Source: Glandiceps talaboti
Taxonomy: Eukaryota; Hemichordata; Enteropneusta; Spengelidae
Assembly (NCBI RefSeq): GCF_964340395.1
Contig: NC_135560.1
Location: forward strand, 808,501 to 872,500
Reading direction: 5' to 3'
Length of the DNA: 64,000 bases
Below are positions 26,205 to 38,600 of the stretch, piece by piece. The notes under the pieces were generated by a model. That model was not told where the DNA came from. It worked only from the letters and a program-made list of their open reading frames with translations, and ran no database searches. Each line of letters opens with the position of its first letter. Position 1 is the first letter of the stretch. The position numbers and the translations under genes were made by a program.

Positions 26205-26450
26205 TATCTTAACAAGCAACCTATCAAACCAAATAGCTCTACTGGGTTTTTATGTTCTTTCTTTCAGTTTTTGTAGCATGTGTAGAAGTGATTCTGCTGT
26301 TCAGCTCTTCCACTATGCATTTTTGTTTTAGCAAAGTAATAAAGTGGTTAGTGGCTTTACACACACTATAGAACACGTTTCACACAGAAAGTTGGTAAAA
26401 TATTGTACTTTTACATTATAGTCATCATTTTTACAAAAATTATATTTTTA
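26205..26450. repeat. Dispersed repeat, paired with 38095-38340
   Basis: ACCTATCAAACCAAATAGCT, GTGTAGAAGTG, TTCAGCTCTTCC, TAATAAAGTGGTTAGTGG and the following 80 bases match 38095-38340 in the same orientation at roughly 80 percent by eye. No ORF is shared. Unclassified element. Confidence 0.7.
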
Positions 26451-27179
26451 CCCCTAATTTCAACTTTATCATTACTGTACGTTACAATGTCAACCTACAG
26501 GCTACATGAAATCATAGACTCTCTATGATTGAATACACAATCATGATCACACCATACACCATCAGAAATCATGTCATTTGTGACATTAAACAATTAAATA
26601 AACATTTCTACACAACAAATCTACCAAATTTCATTTCAAGATTTCTTAGAAAAACAAAAGTTTTCAAGGGTACTCACTTTACGATGTGGTCAACCTACAC
26701 AGGACTGCATAGCCACACTAATTGTATCATTTGTTGTAATTCTGAGGTTTTTATCTGCTTTCTTCTGTTTTTGTGCTTTTTTCCGTTCCGATGTTTAAAT
26801 GGAAGCAATAATACTCCCAATTCGGGTCTGAATTGCAAAATTGGTTGATTTTTCTCCTAAATTACGTCTTATCTACCAAAAAATCGGACATTTCCTAACT
26901 CAAGACACAAGAAATGTTCAGATGTACCCAGCATTTTCAAATGGGTACTATGGTGACATCGGTGCAATCAGAAATCCAGTTATTTGAGATATTTTGATTC
27001 AATCAAATGAAAATTCCTAGATTCTGAACAGTGTTACAACTCAAACTATCAAACTTAGTTTGAGATCTCCTTGAAACTATCTTTTAACTGTTGCTATGGG
27101 AGTGGTCTTGTTGCTAGCCATATTTGCAAACATTTTTTTGAATCTGTATTCACTTACCCACTTATCCCTGTTGTTATCT

Positions 27180-27336
27180 TTGTATTATATTATGTATTGT
27201 CATGTCACTGTTGCTAAGATGGTTGATAGGGCTTTATTAAAATGTTCTTTTGAATAAGTTTAGTCACTACATGCATATGACCCAATCAGGAAATATTAGC
27301 GCTAACTACCGTGATCTACCATACTAAGTTGACTGG
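27180..27336. repeat. Duplicated intron segment (second copy 30300-30436)
   Basis: TGTATTGTCATGTCACTGTT through ATTAGCGCTAACTACCGTGA is present in both places with about a dozen differences. The 30.4-kb copy ends right at the exon C donor; the bases next to that donor recur inverted at 26665-26693. Confidence 0.8.
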
Positions 27337-27749
27337 AAGTCAGGCATCTGCCAATGCCAGGTGGGACCTAATGGATCCACCCGGGACGCAAAACTAGTGA
27401 CTGTGAGATAAAGATAGCTTAGTTAAAGTATTTTTGCCCCCTTTCTTGTGTTTTCATCAGTTTTCTGTCCACACATGCATATTGACTGACTTAAAAGAAA
27501 ATGAACTTTTCCTTTGAGAAAAGAATACTGTTAATTACCATTCACCAATTTTACCAAGGTCAGATTGCAGGTAGATTAGCGACTTAAAGTGTTTAGAAAC
27601 AGTCGTATCATCGATATAATATAAAAGAATAAAGTTTTACAAATTCCTGTCTTGTTTTCTGAACTATCGTTTGTTGTATGATAACCCTGTGCTGAGAGTG
27701 TACAGGGCAGGCAACTCAGCTTGTGCCACTTGAATTTACATGTACTTAC

Positions 27750-27806
27750 CCTTGAAAAACTGATAATGTATGCTCTCCAGATATCCACATCTCCTGGTTT
27801 ATAAGC
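27750..27806 (-). CDS. STAP: STAP-like adaptor, exon D (PH C-terminal helix)
   Basis: A 19-codon exon with acceptor attgcag and donor GTAAGT, phase 0 at both ends. It reads AYKPGDVDIWRAYIISFSR. The W-R-x-x-I/F-I pattern is the invariant Trp and amphipathic helix that closes every PH domain; STAP1 has E-W-R-G-F-I-L at the same place. Together exons A-D make a PH domain of about 110 residues, which is normal length. The exon is short, but both splice sites and the family alignment make it secure. Confidence 0.88.
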
Positions 27807-27919
27807 CTGCAATCAAATCACAGAAAAATAGCCAATGGCATTGTAGCACAATTGTACAGTTTTTAGCGAAACTGCACTGTTAAGGTTCAGTCAGTCCTAT
27901 AGGCATGATCGACAAAGTA

Positions 27920-27923
<4 letters not shown>

Positions 27924-28014
<91 letters not shown>
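27924..28014. repeat. (GT)n microsatellite
   Basis: About 45 GT repeats inside an inverted copy of the (CA)-ended dispersed repeat. Val-Cys and His-Thr ORFs here are artefacts. Confidence 0.98.
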
Positions 28015-28017
<3 letters not shown>

Positions 28018-28879
28018 CAACTTAAAGTCAAAAACTGCTGAACCAATTGCCATGATATTTGGTGGGTATATTACCTTGGGTGTCAAGTTGGGAAAGTGCT
28101 CAAACCAAATTGATCTTTAGTAATACCACCAGTGTGTGATTTGGGTCAAAAAATGTGATTTTTGATAAAAAACAACAACTTATAACTACTGGGCAGATTG
28201 GCCTGAAATTTGGTGGGAATGTTCCTGGAGGGTGTTTAGTTTAAGGATTGTTCATGACCCGATGATCAAATCAGTGATATACAAATTAAGGCTAAAAATG
28301 TGTCTTGTACTAAGGTCAAAAGTCTATAACTTGATTCCAAAAGTACTTGAATGGTTGATTTGGCTAAAATTTCACAGGGATGTTTCTGGGAATGTACAAA
28401 TCAAGTGATACATGATAATTTCATTAGCGATATGCAAATTAGTGATAAAACCCATGATTTTTTTGGTCAAATGTCTGTAGGAATATTTAGGCCATAGAAG
28501 TGTACATAAATTATTGTTTTATTGATTTCATTAAACCATTAAAATTTGTATGGGATACTTAACATAATATAACAAGTGTGTGTGAATGGCAGTGGAATTA
28601 ATCTCTCCTTGAGGCTGCTGGGAAACACTGTCTAGCTAACTTTAACACTGAACTACAGGTTGGTGCAAGATAAATACCTATCTGTCTGTAAAGAATTATG
28701 GTATTGAGCTTTATCTCTCCGACTACTGGGGATGAAATTTGGTCATGATTCTGAAAGTGTCACTGTTAGTATGCAAATTGTGAGTGTGTCATACTTACAT
28801 AATTGGCCATAGTAACCATGACCAGGCCCTTAGCAAAAGCCAAATGATAGCTTTTTTTTTTTTTTACAATTATAACAAC

Positions 28880-29510
28880 AGGGATGGGTAGGCACTTGAA
28901 TAAACATTATTTTAAAATATGTAAATGGCCCTAGAAACAAGACCACGCCTAGCAACAGGTAATCAATGACATATAATGCCAAAATAACACCAATGATGGG
29001 AAGGTGAATGAATGAGCATTGCAAAATTGTATGTAGATATGCCTAGCAACAAGACCATGCCTATACTAACAATAAATGATGGTGTATATTGTAGATATAA
29101 CACCATGGATGGGAAGGCATGGGAATAAATTTTCAAAGAATGTATTCAAATATGTCTAGTAACAAGACTACATAAATTACAGAAAATTAAAGTGTACTGT
29201 CGACAGTTGTGCTACAATGCCAGTGTGCTTTTATCAAAAATGTTTACGTACATGCTGCTCCATGCTAGGTATAGGTGTTCATTTACTGAATGATTTTCCA
29301 GTTGCCTATCCAACCCTGTTGCTATCTTTGCAAAATATGTGATCATTTGGCTGTTACTATGGGCATGGTCTTGTTGCTAGGCATATTTGCATATACTTTT
29401 TGAATGTTTACTCACTTGCCAACCAAAATATACAGCCATTTGGTTGTTACTAAGGGAGTGGTCATGGTTGCTAGGGCCAACTTTGTCAAAATGTTTTGTT
29501 GATTTGTTGA
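28880..29510. repeat. GTTGCTAGGCATATTTGCAT-type dispersed units
   Basis: Units containing GGTCTTGTTGCTAGGCATA, TTTTTGAATGTTTA and GTTGCTATCTTTGCAA are scattered here, at 27090-27230 and 35300-35500, and are amplified in tandem at 40150-40990. Confidence 0.65.
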
Positions 29511-30005
29511 AAATCTGCAGAATAACACTTCCAGAAAATCTTGCCAAGTTTCAGTCTCATTGACTAAGTACTCTTGAGATACAAATTTTTTAACCAAAAT
29601 TCTTATTTTTACACTTAATTTGCATATTACTGATGAGATCATTATATGCTTAACGTTTCTTTATCTATACACCCACAGATGCATCCCCATTAAATTTCAG
29701 CTCATTCTGCTTAGTAGTTTTGGAATTAAAGATTTTTGACCAAGAAGACATATTTTTAGCCATTATTTGCATATTACTTATGGAATCTTCAGGTCATGAA
29801 CAAATCTTAATTTACTCCCCAAAGAATGCTCCCACCAAATTTCAGGCCAATCTGCCCAGTAGTTTTGGAGTGTACATTTTTTGACCCAAAATGCACATCT
29901 CTGATGCAATCATTTTCATTTGAACAATTTCCCACCTGCACACCCTAAGTAATGTCCCCAAATAGCAAGGCAATAGGTCTGGCAGTCTTTGACTTTAAGT
30001 CTTTT

Positions 30006-30080
<75 letters not shown>
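30006..30080. repeat. (CA)n microsatellite at a repeat end
   Basis: About 37 CA repeats followed by GCCTATGGCACTAATGAACC TCAGTTCAGTTGTGC, the same 3' terminus seen at 41560-41592. Confidence 0.97.
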
Positions 30081-30081
<1 letters not shown>

Positions 30082-30463
30082 TTCGCCATGCCTATGGCAC
30101 TAATGAACCTCAGTTCAGTTGTGCTAAAAAATTCCTTGATAACAAAAAGTTATGACAACAGTTATGGGTACATTGTTGGTGATAATCTTCTGACATATCT
30201 TGTAACAGAGTTCATGACAATGAAGGGTGGGGATAGATTTCAGGTTTATAGTCTTAGCTCTTAACAATATTTAGTAATAAATTACTTAGACTATAACTTA
30301 ATAATGTAAGGTATAATGTATTGTCATGTCACTGTTGCTAAGATGGTTGCTTTATTAAAATGTTCTTTTGAATAAGTTTAGTCACTACATGCATATGATC
30401 CAATCAGGAAATATTAGCGCTAACTACCGTGATCACATCGTAAAGTGAGTACCCTTGACATAC

Positions 30464-30568
30464 CTTAAATTTATGGACTCCTGTGGTTGCCTTGACAGTA
30501 AACTTTGAAGGTTCTTTCTTCTCAATTTCCACAGTTATTTTACCATCTAAATTGACCCCTGCAATTGG
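30464..30568 (-). CDS. STAP: STAP-like adaptor, exon C (middle of PH domain)
   Basis: Thirty-five codons, phase 0, acceptor tattttcag and donor GTATGT. It encodes alternating hydrophobic/charged strands (GKITVEIEK, then SKFTVKATTG and VHKFK), as expected for PH strands 4 to 6 between the beta3 exon and the C-terminal helix exon. Identification rests on its position, matching phase and the way exon D continues the domain. The intron sequence just past the donor (30459-30432) has a 29-base inverted near-copy at about 26665-26693, and the following 130 bases recur at 27180-27336, so this junction lies in locally duplicated DNA. Confidence 0.85.
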
Positions 30569-30719
30569 CTGAAAATACAGAAGAAATAATATGAGAACAA
30601 TCCAATTAACAATACCAAGAAAATTATTATTTTATAAGTTGCACAGTGCTCGTATAACAGTTAAGTAGACACACGAGTAAGACAGAATTCATACTATGAC
30701 AGAACCACATGGTCTCGCA

Positions 30720-30875
30720 ATGGAAGGTAGGGCATACAGAAGTTATTTTAAAGAGTGATTCGGTTTATTCTGCCGCCGTATTTTCACGAGCAATAGCAAA
30801 TGAAAATACAGCAGAATAAACTGTGAAAATAACTTCTGTATACATGCCCTACCATCCACTGTGAGGCCATGGGTT
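30720..30875. repeat. Imperfect palindrome around 30785
   Basis: GGTAGGGCATACAGAAGTTA TTTT (30726 on) is inverted at AAAATAACTTCTGTATACAT GCCCTACC (ending 30853), with TTTATTCTGC and GCAGAATAAA inside: a small foldback element. Confidence 0.7.
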
Positions 30876-32005
30876 TCTGTTATTATTACATTTATATACA
30901 CCAAATGTTATAATTCAGAAAAGGAGGAACATCACTGCGAAATCATTACGCCATAATGATTTAGGTCACCCAACATTGGCTGTGACCTTTTGACACTGTC
31001 AAATTGTTATGCAAATTTTCTGTTTACATTGTAAAAGGTAAGTTCGTCAATGTTTGTGAGAGAATGACTGGCATATTTCTGAATTAACTCACCAAATCCT
31101 TTTTATAACCGACTGGAAGGTACACTTACTTGTCTAGTAGAACTAATAGTTTCATTGTTTTTATTCTTCATTTTATAATCACTACCAATAGTGGTGACAT
31201 TCGTGTCTGGTTCAGAGACAGATGACACAAATCTGTGTAACTCACTCTGTAAGCTGCAGACGTATGACGACAGTTGGCAAATCTTGCTTTTTCCGGTCAG
31301 ATATCAGTTTAAAATGGCGTACATTAATGAATTTGCTTTAAATATGTGTCATAGAAGTGTATAATTATCCAGTGAAAATTAATGTTTAAAATACCAGATA
31401 TCTTCGATACATTACTAAACATTAAGATTGATTATGTTTACATACGGAAAGTAGTTGAAGTGTTGTTTACTTGTTTGCAGTGAAAATACCCTAACTAATT
31501 TGCATAGTTATTTGATAGGTAAGCGACTAATTTGCATAGTTATTTGATATTTCAGAACTTGTGATGGTCAAGAAAAATAGTGAAATACTTTATGAACCAA
31601 CAATTTTTTTTTCAAAAAGTGTGTAACAACAGGAAAGACGTATAAGTGCATTCAAACAAATGCATATTTTATTTGCTTATTTTCATCAGGAATTGGTTTT
31701 ACTTTTGGATCTATTTTATCTCAATTTATCTCATTTGCATAGCCATCAGTGAAAATACTGGTTTGATTTGTAACTGTATATCGACATACACAGTGGTACA
31801 TGGTAACCAGTACTTATGGCTTGGCCTTGATAGTACATTTAGATGGCAACATATCATATTCATGATTTTATCTTTAAGAAGTTGAATTCCCACAGTCATG
31901 TTGTTATGAATTCAATTATCATTATTTTATGGAGCTGTCATAAACAGAGCTTTTAGTTATTGTATTGTTTGCTGGGAATAAGACGAGAACAAGGGAGATT
32001 ACAAT

Positions 32006-32174
32006 CAATCAATCAATCAATCAATCTTTATTGCGTAACATCATGCTTTAGCAAGCATGGTAAAGCATACAAAAATAAGTAAATAAAATACAATCATTTA
32101 GCCAACTGCTATATTTTTTACATTAACAAGAAAGTTTCCAAGAGAAAGTTTATCATCTGCAGACAAAATATGTA
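32006..32174 (-). pseudogene. Non-LTR retrotransposon 3' end (C-terminus and tail)
   Basis: On the minus strand, the last 25 or so codons of the remnant at 33059-33602 (HILSADDKLSLGNFLVNV..., stop at 32100-32098), then a short 3' UTR with AATAAAGA and a (TTGA)n tail at 32006-32028. Short-repeat tails of this kind are typical of CR1/L2-type LINEs. It is separated from its upstream part only by the TA-targeted insertion; the reading frame is continuous once that insertion is discounted. Confidence 0.8.
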
Positions 32175-33059
32175 ACAAATCATTGATAATGACATAGTCC
32201 CCGCTATAATTGGGTTTTATGGAATTATCACTACTCTGATCACGCAACAACATTTGTAAACCTAAAACAAACAGACTTAGATATGTTGTGTGTGCTTGTT
32301 GGACATGGAATATGCCTCCAACAATAAAGGATTGGTTGGGTATGGGGGATCATATCATGATGAAAATGGAGTCTGAGTTATGGCTTTGGACATGGAAAAT
32401 TCACAAACAAAATGGCTGCCAGGCAGCCATATTGGATCGTATCACGACGAAAATGGATATGCACATGTATGTCATAGAACACTGTCCTAATACCAACTTT
32501 AAATGAGATCTGTTCAAGCATGTCTGAGTTATGGCTTTGGACATGAAAATTCGGAAACAAAATGGCTGCCAGGCAGCCATATTGGATCGTATCACATCGA
32601 AAATGGATATGCACATGTATGTCATAGAACACTGTCCTAATACCAACTTTGAATGAGATCTGTTTAAGCATGTCTGAGTTATGGCTTTGGACGTGAAAAT
32701 TCACAAACAAAATGGCTACCAGGCAGCCATATTGGATCGTATCACAATGAAAATGGATATGCACATGCATGTCATAGAACACTGTCCTAATACCAACTTT
32801 GAATGAGATCTGTTAAAGCATGTCTGAGTTATGGCTTTAGACAGGGAAAATTCGCAAACAAAATGGTTGCTAGGCGGCCATATTGGATCGTATCATAAAA
32901 CAAATTGACGTGCATATGTATGCCATAGTATGTTGCCCCTGTACCAAGTTTGAAAAAAATCGATCCAGGCATCTCCAAGAAACAGCTGCGGACGGACGGA
33001 CGGACGGACGAACGGAACCCAATCCATAAGTCCCCGTTCCGGACTTCGTCCGCGGGGAC
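32175..33059. mobile_element. TA-targeted element with 150-bp tandem core, copy 2
   Basis: Flanked by TA (32173-32174 and 33060-33061). The left end is ACAAATCATTGATAATGACA; subterminal TAGTCCCCGC (32195) is inverted at GCGGGGACTA on the right. The core repeats TGTCTGAGTTATGGCTTTGG at 32521, 32671 and 32821, an exact 150-bp period, each unit with the palindrome ATGGCTGCCAGGCAGCCAT. Then come a (GGAC)n tract and a terminal hairpin (GTCCCCGTTCCGGAC/GTCCGCGGGGAC). The 134- and 81-codon minus ORFs are repeat artefacts. This layout resembles non-autonomous Helentron-related elements (HINE/DINE type), but the target site differs. Confidence 0.8.
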
Positions 33060-33061
33060 TA

Positions 33062-33602
33062 AAAAGTTACTTTTGTTATCTAAGGAATGAAAATTGTAAT
33101 TACTTAATGAAAAAGAAGAAAAAAGTTTCTTTCTCTCATTTATGTTATGAGAACAAATAATTAAATGATGAAATTCATCTTCTACCATATTTTGACAAAA
33201 TTTACAGAATCTTTCATCCGCAGGAATCTTAGGAGTACATCGCCTTCCTAGTTCCATTTGAATGTTATAATCTGAAATTCTAAATTTAGTCACCAGTGTT
33301 CTATGAACAGGATTTTTAATATGAACAAGGTATTTCTCAAAAACAAAATCTGTTTTAAACAATCTATATGTTCTAAATTTGTTTTTATCAGTACTATTTC
33401 TTCTAATTTCATTATGTAATTCCCTGAACCAAGATTTACAAAATTCTTTACATAAATTATCATGAACTTTTTTGATTGTATAATTGAATTTGCAAAGATT
33501 TGACCAAATGCTGTTCTCACTATATTTATCAAGTAAATTTCTTATATAAATGCCCCATTTTGAGTAACGCATAGAAGACATGCTCTCAGTAAACCATAAC
33601 AT
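33062..33602 (-). pseudogene. Non-LTR retrotransposon C-terminal domain remnant
   Basis: The first 180 or so codons from 33602 encode a basic helical segment followed by FRISDYNIQMELGRR, then RFCKFCQNMVEDEFHHLIIC, i.e. C-x2-C-x8-H-x4-C, the zinc-binding C-terminal motif that follows the reverse transcriptase in many CR1/L2-like LINEs. The domain matches 60789-61590 and 36240-36430 in layout. The 5' side stops in a G-run (33626 on), so the reverse transcriptase itself is missing. The last 77 codons of the long ORF belong to the inserted TA-targeted element, not to this gene. Confidence 0.8.
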
Positions 33603-33625
33603 AATAACATAACATAATCAAGAAG

Positions 33626-33722
33626 GGGGGGGGGGGGGGGGGGGGGGGCAGTCATAGTAGGTAGGAAACAGATCAAGGCAGATTACATAACATGATCAGG
33701 AAGGCAGTGGGGGGGGGGGGGT
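33626..33722. repeat. Two poly-G runs
   Basis: G runs of about 23 and 13 (33626-33648, 33709-33721), separated by AGGCAG-containing sequence. Confidence 0.9.
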
Positions 33723-35060
33723 TTACGAGTACATTGTGGTAGTACTTTCAAACTATAAGGTTACGAGTACATGGTGGTAGTATTTTCAAACCATAAGTTT
33801 ACGAGTACATGGTGGTAGTACTTTCAAAACTATAAGGTTAGAGTACATGGTGGTAGTACTTTCAAATCATAAGGTTACGAGTACATGGTGGTAGTACTTT
33901 CAAATCATAAGGTTACAAGTACATGGTGGTAGTTCTTTCAAACCATAAGGTTACGAGTACATGGTGGTAGTACTTTTAAACCATAAGTTTACGAGTACAT
34001 GGTGGTAGTACTTTCAAAACCATAAGTTTACGAGTACATGCTGGTAGTACTTTCAAACCATAAGGTTACGAGTACAAGGTGGTAGTACTTTCAAAACCAT
34101 AAGTTTACGAGTACATGGTGGTAGTACTTTCAAATCATAAGGTTACGAGTACAAGGTGGTAGTACTTTTAAACCATAAGGTTACGAGTACAAGGTGGTAG
34201 TACTTTCAAACCATAAGGTTACGAGTACATGGTGGTAGTACTTTCAAACCATAAGGTTACGAGTACATGGTGGTAGTACTTTCAAACCATAAGGTTACGA
34301 GTACATGGTGGTAGTACTTTCAAAACCATAAGTTTACGAGTACATGCTGGTAGTACTTTCAAACCATAAGGTTACGAGTACAAGGTGGTAGTACTTTCAA
34401 AACCATAAGTTTACGAGTACATGGTGGTATTACTTTCAAATCATAAGGTTACGAGTACATGGTGGTAGTACTTTTAAACCATAAGGTTACGAGTACAAGG
34501 TGGTAGTACTTTCAAACCATAAGGTTACGAGTACATGGTGGTAGTACTTTCAAACCATAAGGTTACAAGTACAAGGTGGTAGTACTTTCAAAACCATAAG
34601 TTTACGAGTATATGGTGGTAGTACTTTCAAACCATAAGGTTACGAGTACAAGGTGGTAGTACTTTCAAACCATAAGGTTACGAGTACAAGGTGGTAGTAC
34701 TTTCAAACCATAAGGTTACGAGTACATGGTGGTAGTACTTTCAAAACCATAAGTTTACGAGTACATGGTGGTAGTACTTTCAAAACCATAAGTTTACGAG
34801 TACACGGTGGTAGTACTTTCAAAACCATAAGTTTACGAGTACATGATGGTAGTACTTTCAAACTATAAGGTTACGAGTACAAGGTGGTAGTACTTTCAAA
34901 CCATAAGGTTACGAGTACAAGGTGGTATTACTTTCAAATCATAAGGTTACGAGTACATGGTGGTAGTACTTTCAAACCATAAGTTTATGAGTACATGGTG
35001 GTAGTACTTTAAAACCATAAGTTTATGAGTACATGGTGGTAGTACTTTCAAATCATACTG
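33720..35060. repeat. 38-bp minisatellite, ~35 units
   Basis: Unit ATAAGGTTACGAGTACATGG then TGGTAGTACTTTCAAACC, with common alternatives AAGTTTACGAG and ACAAGG. The sequence contains GTAC-rich near-palindromes. The variants recur in blocks (compare 34040-34200 with 34340-34500). Confidence 0.97.
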
Positions 35061-36004
35061 TAACAATCTGAATAACTTAATAGAAATGATAATTAAAGTC
35101 AGAAGGAAAATTTGAACTGTTTGTTTTATTAAATTTGCCCAAATTTCAGTGATAAACAATAATTTTCATTCAGATATGCATTCATTGGTTTGCCATCTAA
35201 CAATCAGTGAGGTTGCAATTTGCATTGATTTTAATTTTTTTTTTTCCAGATTGAAGAAACTTAGGGTTGACCAGGTCATGAGAAACAGAATTAGGGCCAC
35301 CCTTATATATATCTACCTATTGCTGTTGTTATCTTTACAATATACATGCTTTGAATGTTGCTATGGGCATGATCTTGTTGCTAGGCACATTTGCATAGAT
35401 GTTTTGAATATTTTTTTTGCCTGACTATCCAAAAATATTATCTTTGCAAAATATACTGGCATTGTTGGCTGTTGCCACGGCCATATCAATGGAAGTTGAC
35501 TATAATCATGGATTCATGGGCTTTCAATGCCTAAGCAATGGTTATGAGAATACGGTTTTGGGGCCAAATTTTATTTTTAGTCCCCTAAGACTAATTTTGA
35601 AGATAACAAACCAGAAGGTATTTCTTAATATGTGGTCCTATAATGAATATAGCCATACATGTATATGTTTCATAAAATTAACATGCATTTCACATGAAAA
35701 CCCAAATGCCAATATATCCCTGCACTAGTAGCAGGTAATAAAATATCTCAAAAAAAGCATGTTCCTCATGTTATATTAGTGAATTACATATTAATGTATT
35801 TTTGCATTTGTGTTTCAGTCATTTCTGGAAGACAAATTCTTTCCCTTGATGATGATGTACCAGCAGTTTCCGTAAAAGTGGTAATAATTGTGATGCACTG
35901 TGGGTGTGCAAATGTGAATTTTTTTACTATCCATCATGGTAAAATTCAGTCTACTACATATAGGTAGTCATCATAAAGATTTTGATGAGTAGAATAAATT
36001 ACCT

Positions 36005-36435
36005 ATTACAGATAAGATAAAGATAAGATAAGATAACACTTTATTTTAGCCGTTTAGAAAATTTTACATTTCTAATTTGGTATTTAAACAAAATAAAGTT
36101 AATAATGATCTATGAAATATAAATATTAAAATATACAGTAGTTCTAGTGTGTGTCTATTGACTACATGTATCATCCAGGTATATGTAGAGAGCGGTTATA
36201 ATATCCTTATGTTTTGATTGTAGTATATATCTAAATTGCTCTCCTCTATCTAAGTTTATAAAGTTTGAGTTGAGGGTAGTGATAATACTAAACATTTTTT
36301 CTCTTTGTTTTGTATATAATTTACAATGAATTAGATGATGTCTTTCATCTTCTATTTCTTTACAATGTGTACATAGTCTGTCTTCTACTGGTGTTTTTGG
36401 TTTTGTATATCTACCCTTCTCAATTTACATGTAGT
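36005..36435 (-). pseudogene. Non-LTR retrotransposon C-terminal fragment
   Basis: Minus-strand codons across about 36430-36170 read KGRYTKPKTPVEDRLC, then THCKEIEDERHHLIHC, again C-x2-C-x8-H-x4-C, followed by a helical tail ending near 36170. The 3' side has a TAAAATAAAGTGTTATC tail and a (TTATC)n run at 36005-36035. It is a third copy of the domain at 33.1-33.6 kb and 60.8-61.6 kb, short and without the upstream polymerase. Confidence 0.72.
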
Positions 36436-36439
36436 ATGT

Positions 36440-38600
36440 ATCTCAGTCCTTGATACAAGCTTGGGGTAAACCAGAGATGAACTGAAAATGCTCCCGTATT
36501 ATCTTTGTATCGTCCGTAGATGTAGCAAGTTTCATTGCAATTTGGTGCAGCCATTATGCATGTGTATAAAATTGCCCATTACGTCTTTTCCTAGTTTGCA
36601 TGCACATTACATGTATTTCACAAATACAAATGTTTACATGTACACATGGCATAATGTACGTTCTACCACATTCCATACACAGCTTGCACTTCCAAAATGT
36701 CTGTTAGAGTGGTTATCTGAGTCGGACTGTACCACAGTACATAAATCTCTATACTACGCAACTGATGGTGCGGTACTGCAGTGCACAAACTATTAGTTCC
36801 ATGACATGAACAACAGTGTTATCTTTCAACTTGACAGAGACAGTTGCAAAAGCATTTGATACAAATTTTATGTCACTGAAGAGAACTGTGAACTCAGTAT
36901 ACACCAAGAGATTTGTTTATTCTTGAAAGATGCCTTACATGTAACATTACCTGTGAACCATTGTTCACCTCAGAACATGATGTAGTGAATGGTCAATTCA
37001 CATAACATGTTCGATCATCCAGTAACAAAGCTCAAAAAGAACAAGTTTCAGTTTTAGTGACAATGAAATGGTGACAAGGTGTAACTGAATTTGAAGTGAG
37101 TGAAGTTTCAGTATAAACTGTCTGCCACCAGCAGTGGTCTACATTGTATATGATCATCGCTTCACCCATGAATGGCCATGAGAGATAATCCTTTTCTAAA
37201 CCACATCTTGTGGCTGATAATAATCACGTGGATAGATAATGATAACAGCATGTAGTTTTGAAACTCCCCCAGACAAGCTCTCCAAGTCAGGAAATGGCCA
37301 TGGGGCACATGAAACTGTTGATACGTTTTGTATACCTGTGGGTCATATTCAAATTATCACAGGTCACACTGCACTTAGAGATTTACACAGTTACAATGTA
37401 CATAGATGAAATGTGACAAAATGATTTGCTCAACTTCACGGCAACAATAACTGTACATTCACTACCAGAAAGTCTCTCTTGGAATAGGCCCAATTGCCAA
37501 AGATTGTTAATTATGCAAATGAGCAATTAAGTGACAGGATTAAATTTCATTAAGAACTATCATATCTCTGTATGATCAATATCTGTGGCAAGTTTCATCA
37601 AATTTGATAAAGCCCTTCTTGATGCATAACCTGAGTTACAATGATTCATTAATTATGCAAATTAGCTCTTAATTAAATTCACACATTCAAGTTAATGACT
37701 TTTAGTGCGTGTATATCCTTGTATGATCTGTAAATGTAGCAAGTTTCATTGAATTTGGAGCAGCCGTTCTGCATGTCTAAGCCCCATTTATAAAATCATA
37801 AATTATGCAAATTGACATTAATCTTGCTTGGTGTATACACGCCATGCTGACCTGTCGTTGATGTCAATGCAATCGGCAATGGGAAATACGGCACACTTTA
37901 CTACCACCACCTCCACCATGGTCTTCGACAGGGGGGATTGGAGCCATAGCAAATGCCAGAAATATTGCACAAGTGTGAGCAAATGACACGGTAGACATTT
38001 AAATGCTGCAGTAGAAGTGGCGGCAATGTACATGTATTTACGTATGTTATGGTCTGAAGCTTATGTATTTCAGCCAATCAGAATTCATTTCACAGCCAAC
38101 AAGCGACCTATCGGTCAGAATAGCTCCGCTGTTTTTTTTTTATTTTATTTTTTATTTTGGTGACATGTAGAAGTGGTTCAGTTCTTCAGCTCTTCACTAT
38201 GCAGTTTTGTTTTAGCGGTGTTATAAAGTGGTTAGTGGTTTCATATGATGTCTCACTATAAAACACATTTTACACAGAAGTTGGTAATGTATTGTACTTT
38301 TATACCATAGTCACCATTTTATAACAAAAATCTACTGTTATGAAAAATTGCACAAAATCTCAGAAAAAAAATGACTGGGAAATGCACACAAGAAAAAGAA
38401 AAAAAGAGGATTTTGAGGTTGGCTATAAATAATTCCAGTGACTCTTACAGCTTTAACCCTGGAAAATTTTAATGATGAATGAAATAAACTAGGGATCTAA
38501 AATAATTTTGAGGCAATTTGAATTTGAATTTTCTAACAAATTTACAAAGTCAACAACATTCAACTTGTACTAGTTGTAGTAGATATATATAGGGAAGAAA
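36440..38600. other. Intron without recognised gene
   Basis: Contains diverged copies of the TTAATTATGCAAATGAGC family (36460-36560, 37480-37810) and the second copy of the 26.2-kb repeat (38095-38340). Open frames at 36488-36796 and 38033-37818 have no recognisable domain and overlap repeats. Confidence 0.5.

Noticed and set aside
27880-30264. His-Thr and Val-Cys ORFs
   Set aside because: Translations of (GT)n and (CA)n microsatellites.
35149-36796. Plus-strand ORFs at 35149, 35417, 35779 and 36488
   Set aside because: No domain, no splice context, and partial overlap with dispersed repeats.
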